Shown here piece by piece: positions 31,741 to 35,410 of a stretch of 35,410 bases of DNA. The stretch covers positions 11,463 to 46,872 of the forward strand of contig NAOQ01000426.1 of assembly GCA_002751075.1 (NCBI GenBank). The letters run 5' to 3'. The DNA comes from Ichthyophonus hoferi (taxonomy: Eukaryota; Opisthokonta; Ichthyosporea; Ichthyophonida; Ichthyophonidae). Below the pieces are notes generated by a model, which made no database searches, was not told where the DNA came from, and saw only the letters and a program-made list of their open reading frames with translations. The stretch's first letter is position 1; each line of letters starts with the position of its first letter. A program made the position numbers and the translations under genes.

Positions 31741-32610
31741 ATACATATATTAAGAGAGAAGAGTGAGCACGATAGATATAATAGCAGCTATACCTACATA
31801 ACATGGAGGGACAATATACCACATGCATAAATGCAAAAACTTAAATTTAAGCTTGTTTAATGCATATCTAGATTAGACTAAATGTGAAAGCCTACATATA
31901 CAAAAATAAATCAGACTGCATAGATATCTTGAAATAGGAAATATGGCAGATGGGTGATGTAACATTTCATATCCATGTGGGCTGCAGTTTGAACATTTAT
32001 TTTTTAAAGTGTGTAGAAGAGCAATGAAAAGAATGAGATGAAGAGCCACAAGAATTAAATACACAAATAAAAAGAACATAGAAAAAGATAGAGATAATAA
32101 CTCTTACACATATAACATGCATGTTACGCTTGAAGGTATGATAGTAGGCAGTTAGGTAGGTAGTTAGGTAGGTAGGTAGGTAGGTATGGTATTATGATAG
32201 GATATATAATAGAATAAATGTATGTATGTATGTATGTATGTATGTATGATAGTAAAATCGCTAAGCATTTCGACATGAACTTGCTTAATATTTCAAAGAC
32301 GTAAACAAACTCGCAGTCAAATAACTGCATGAGAAAAAAAAAACCTTATCAGAAATAGTAAAAGAGTGAGCAAGAAAAAATCCTAAAAACAACAATGATA
32401 AGTAAAGGAAAGGATGGAAAACACTAACTCTGTAAAGAAACATTTTCACTTTTATAAATTGGCAGATGTTTTTGGTTATATTTATTATTATATCAACTTT
32501 TTATTAGATTATATTACACCATATTGCTACATTATATTGCGTACGTCACAATAAAATCAAACCTATTGAATTTCGCGCCAAAATAATAAAATAATAAATA
32601 TTGCGTTATG
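31741..32610. other. Upstream region of VID27, no supported gene apart from repeats
   Basis: Probably contains the missing 5' exon, leader and promoter of VID27, but I cannot fix them. No other coding signature is seen. Confidence 0.35.
32135..32250. repeat. (TAGG)n and (TATG)n microsatellites
   Basis: A GTAG-type run (about 32,150-32,187) is followed by a TATG run (about 32,217-32,247), upstream of VID27. Confidence 0.75.
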
Positions 32611-32611
32611 T

Positions 32612-32850
32612 AATTATTGATTGGCTATATTATGGCTAAATATATTATTGTCCAATCATAACATACTTTAGAGGTAGGTAAAGGAAAATGTATTCTTAAA
32701 TATATTAATAAATATGTTATTTAATTGAATGCACTCTTTTATTAATATATTTTTTATCTTCTATTGTTTTTCATTTTAATATAAATATATAAATTAATTT
32801 AGAAATTTGAAGTTGAAGTACACATGTTTTTTTTGTTTTTTGTTTGGCAT
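32612..32850. repeat. Direct duplication, copy 1, with CCAAT palindrome
   Basis: This copy aligns over its whole length with 32,856-33,095 (period 244 bp). It contains TGATTGG (32,618-32,624) and CCAATCA (32,652-32,658) as inverted arms 27 bp apart, followed by AGAGGTAGGTAAAGG. CCAAT is the binding core of the HAP/NF-Y complex. It lies between minus-strand VID27 and the plus-strand start at 33,109. Confidence 0.7.
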
Positions 32851-32855
32851 TCTAC

Positions 32856-33095
32856 CATTATTGATTGGCTATATTTCGGCTAAATATATTATTATCCAAT
32901 CATCATATACTTCAGAGGTAGGTAAAGGGAAATGTGTTCTTAAATATGTTAATAAACCTATTATTTATTGTTGAACTCGCTCTTTTCTTAATACATTTTC
33001 TATTCTTTAGTTTTTGCATTTTAATATAAATATATAAATTAATTTGAAAATTTAAAGTTGAAGCATACTTTTTTTGACATTTTAATTTTTGATTA
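32856..33095. repeat. Direct duplication, copy 2, with CCAAT palindrome
   Basis: This copy has TGATTGG (32,862-32,868) and CCAATCA (32,896-32,902) with the same 27-bp spacing as copy 1, and the shared blocks AGAGGTAGGTAAAGG and TTTTAATATAAATATATAAATT. The base differences between copies show that the duplication is not very recent, while both palindromes remain perfect. Confidence 0.7.
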
Positions 33096-33108
33096 TAAGC
33101 CAGTTGTA

Positions 33109-33133
33109 ATGGCTCCCAAAAGAGCATACATGT
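33109..33133 (+). CDS. Possible first exon of an unidentified rightward gene (MAPKRAYM)
   Basis: ATGGCTCCCAAAAGAGC begins eight codons (MAPKRAYM plus one base). A consensus GTAAGTA donor follows at 33,134; without splicing the frame stops after two further codons. Acceptors at 33,179 and about 33,200 are possible, and the second would continue with a Lys-rich stretch, but neither gives a recognisable protein. The CCAAT module lies 15-500 bp upstream. Confidence 0.25.
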
Positions 33134-33209
33134 GTAAGTAATCGATTTGTGTCCAAGGGTAAGGGTCAATATATTTTAGGTATATTTTCCGCTTTTTCAG
33201 TCAAGAAAA

Positions 33210-34100
33210 AATATTGTAAGCAATTAGTTATAAGCGGGTAATAAGGATCTATCATTTTATTTATTTATTTATTGTCAACTTTGAATCGGTGTATTTTTTT
33301 AAAAAATAAATGCCAAAGTTACTCCAACATTTCTATTGCTATTGAATTACTTATTTACATTTTTGGTGACTTTGAATAGTAAGTGGATTTAAAAATATAG
33401 CGTCTATTCTAAATATAGATACTGACTATGATAACAATCAATAATTTATACTTGTAAGTGATGATAAAATAAAACGTGGTTATTGTTATATAGATTGTTT
33501 GACAATTTCTACAAGTCTCGTCTATTTTATATTATTCACTCTCTAGCAGGGCTGCTCCTGACAAAGGTAGCCAATTATAATGGAAACCTAAACTTTTGAC
33601 GATGTTATTGGCAGATTAGTGTTGAGAATCACCCAATATGCTATCCTAGCGGCTGAGAGCAGCAGAAATTTGCCACTGCGCACTGCCATGTCGTTTTACG
33701 AATAGTATTTATTCCTTAATATAAAGTATACGTAGCATCATTATTAACTTTAAATAATTTTAAAAAATAAAGAAAATACGTTTCCAATGCTTTTTTTTAA
33801 TATTTTTTTTTGATAATCCGTTGGAGCAAGGTTTAAATCTAAGTACTCTGCTCCACACTACTCTACCTCTTGTACCTTGGAGTCCAGTCGTGACTTTCAA
33901 CCAAGAAAACAAACCAGCTCTTGAATAATATATAATACATGGTTTTAAAGTGTAATTGGGATTCATTTCAATTCTAGCCTCTTTATTCTACTATGTTAGG
34001 TAAGTATCAACATGATACAGTTATAGAAAGAAAAAAAATGAGCAACTATTTTTATGTATTCATAGTAGGGCTTCGAGAATCTCTCCGTATTAACACAAAA
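33210..34100. other. AT-rich region, no supported gene
   Basis: Contains a TTTA run (about 33,257-33,273). A minus-strand frame around 33,760-33,966 has no family signature. A GGAGCA/TGCTCC hairpin near 33,823-33,854 is too short and incomplete to be a tRNA. Confidence 0.35.
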
Positions 34101-34127
34101 CAAACAGTTGGGGACAGTATCCGATAG

Positions 34128-34163
34128 CCAATGGCATAAAGCTGATCCCTGTACCCTATATAG
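34128..34163 (+). promoter_or_regulatory. CCAAT box and TATA box of the small zinc-finger gene
   Basis: CCAAT at 34,128-34,132 and TATATAG at 34,157-34,163 lie about 100 and 70 bp before the ATG at 34,228. This spacing is typical for a fungal core promoter and is part of the argument that the short frame is a gene. Confidence 0.4.
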
Positions 34164-34227
34164 TTGGTGTATGGCATCTCTAACAAGCTTTCAACCAAAA
34201 AAAAAGCAAACTTAAATTAGAATTGAA

Positions 34228-34443
34228 ATGTTTCACACGGGTCCTACTTATACCTGTCTAGCAAGGGATTGCCGGGGTCTGACGTATACAGATAAAGTCG
34301 ACTTCCTACTACACTTACAGGGGCACTGTTGCGGAGTTGAATCGAGAATGGTTGTCCGAATGCCTATTCCTATGCTGCCACGCATAAGGTTAGAGCGCGA
34401 GATTGAACCATTGCCAGATTTCCAGTCCGTGGTAAAAGTATAA
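34228..34443 (+). CDS. Small C2H2-type zinc-finger protein (71 aa)
   Basis: A 71-residue ATG-to-TAA frame whose base composition is clearly less AT-rich than its flanks. Residues 10-33 fit a zinc finger: C10-x4-C15-x13-H29-x3-H33, with hydrophobic residues (Leu18, Phe26/Leu27) where C2H2 fingers have theirs. Two extra Cys (34, 35) follow. The C-terminal half is basic then acidic, with a repeated Met-Pro pattern (RMPIPMLPRIRL). The finger spacing is near but not equal to the classical C-x2-4-C-x12-H-x3-5-H. No nuclear signal beyond Arg clusters is seen. It could be a stand-alone micro-protein or one exon of a larger factor. A CCAAT/TATA pair precedes it. Confidence 0.5.
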   Translation: MFHTGPTYTCLARDCRGLTYTDKVDFLLHLQGHCCGVESRMVVRMPIPMLPRIRLEREIEPLPDFQSVVKV

Positions 34444-34449
34444 ATTCTG

Positions 34450-35264
34450 ATCATCCACAGACCCTGATAATGTAATATTAACTTAATCGATCCAGGAGAT
34501 ATGAATTAATAATCAACTTACATAAGTTCATAATCGCGTTATATCACCACCCATCAGTTAACAGCAAAAACCCAGTCGGCTCGACAAGCATTTATGCAAA
34601 ACGATATTATTCAAGCCCGACGACGCGATGAGTATGTATTTATGTTATGACCACAGTTGATATAATATTATCTATCGTATCAACTTAGAGAAATAGTAGT
34701 TTCGCTGCAGCTACTAGCTCATGTATACATCGATAACCTTGTTAAAAAAGGAATATCATTAAAATATCAATCTCACTTTTCCTGATAAATTGATGCGGTC
34801 ATTTTTGGCTAAAATCAAATAATATTCATTGTTCTATGTTCATTAATCTGTAAGCGTTTATTGCATCGATGATTTAAATACCTGGGTAGTGATGTGGTTG
34901 TACTCCTGTCTAAGTTATGGTGCAATTAGATAATTTTCATAATGGATTGCAAGGAAAAAAGTGTATAACTTGTGTTACAACCAAAAATCTTGCTGCGCTA
35001 AGATGGACTGTGTCTTATTATTGCTGTTGTTATTTTTTTTTCGTTTATTGCAACACAAAATGTTTTTTTTTCTGGTTAGTTTGGTAGAAATATGTTGGCA
35101 ATCATTCTTATTACTGGTTAATAACTTAGAGCTAAAGAGTTATTAATCCAATTAACTTACAGAATAGTTTTTATGCTAGGAACTGAAAACCAATCACATA
35201 TTTTGCAAGTATCGATCATTGAGTTATTGGTTAATTGTATATATAAGAAAGGCCTTTATCTTAC
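34450..35264. other. AT-rich region, likely intron and 3' exons of the right-edge gene not resolved
   Basis: No coding motif recognised. If the exon at 35,265 belongs to a longer minus-strand gene, further exons should be here, but I cannot place them. Confidence 0.3.
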
Positions 35265-35410
35265 CTCGTTGGTAATCGAAGGATCGAAGGATAAAACACA
35301 AAACTTGGGATTGGTTGCAGGATTAAAATTTACATATATACCGTAAGGAATACGTTTTTGTTTTTGGTATGCCTTAAGCAAGATAGCCTTTATTTGTTGA
35401 ATTGATCTGA
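35265..35410 (-). CDS. Partial exon of an unidentified gene, running off the right edge
   Basis: The minus strand is open from the window edge to 35,265, where GAG is followed by a GTAAG donor. The translation (48 codons) is rich in Lys/Gln first (ILLKAYQKQKRIPYG), then IYVNFNPATN and KFCVLSFDPS, a mix of strand-like and polar segments that looks like genuine protein. I recognise no family. The 5' part lies outside the window. Confidence 0.4.

Noticed and set aside
31214-32250. Regular short repeats considered as a possible CRISPR array
   Set aside because: Units of four bases without spacers in a eukaryotic intronic and intergenic setting are microsatellites.
33823-33905. tRNA-like hairpins around a GGTTTAAATC motif
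   Set aside because: No acceptor stem, D-arm and anticodon arm can be assembled at tRNA length.

Overview
This AT-rich window looks like nuclear DNA of a fungus, probably an early-diverging (non-Dikarya) lineage. It holds a VID27-type protein with full family architecture, a PCL/PHO80-type cyclin, a KCTD-like BTB (T1) sequence, spliceosomal introns, many microsatellites and old Ty1/copia LTR fossils. There are no operons or bacterial ribosome binding sites. The fungal assignment is inference from gene content; no species is claimed.

Layout. 1-10,000 is gene-poor. It carries weathered copia-type fossils (gag-like pieces at about 1.84-2.12 kb on minus and 2.9-3.6 kb on plus, a protease/pre-integrase-like piece near 3.7-4.03 kb, and two short LTR-PBS-LTR units at about 4.32-5.05 and 6.32-7.15 kb) and a few small unassigned reading frames. 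10,964-11,977 is an intact single-exon PCL-like cyclin with a TATA box. About 400 bp past its stop lies an unusual set of interleaved inverted repeats (12,362-12,478). 12.5-19 kb is again gene-poor, with LTR fragments at 15.75-16.2, 17.64-17.83 and 18.6-18.73 kb and a reverse-oriented RNase H-like copia piece at 17.39-17.64 kb. 19,012-19,376 (minus) is a frameshifted KCTD/BTB gene.

20,035-31,359 (minus) is the main feature: a VID27 gene in at least 23 exons. I traced it exon by exon with every junction in phase, giving 741 codons plus an unresolved N-terminal exon. Its introns average about 410 bp, are full of micro- and minisatellites, include one GC-AG intron, and often carry a CYAAY branch-like motif about 15-40 nt before the acceptor. 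Upstream, 32.6-33.1 kb holds a direct duplication of a CCAAT/ATTGG palindrome module, lying between VID27 and a possible rightward gene start at 33,109. 34,228-34,443 is a 71-residue C2H2-like zinc-finger protein with CCAAT and TATA boxes. The right edge (35,265-35,410, minus) is an exon of an unidentified gene.

The genes are ordinary unlinked eukaryotic neighbours (cell-cycle cyclin, VID27, BTB, small zinc finger); nothing suggests they form one pathway. The most unusual signals are the interleaved inverted repeats at 12.4 kb, the CCAATC-like branch motif and pyrimidine microsatellites of the VID27 introns, and the duplicated CCAAT palindrome.
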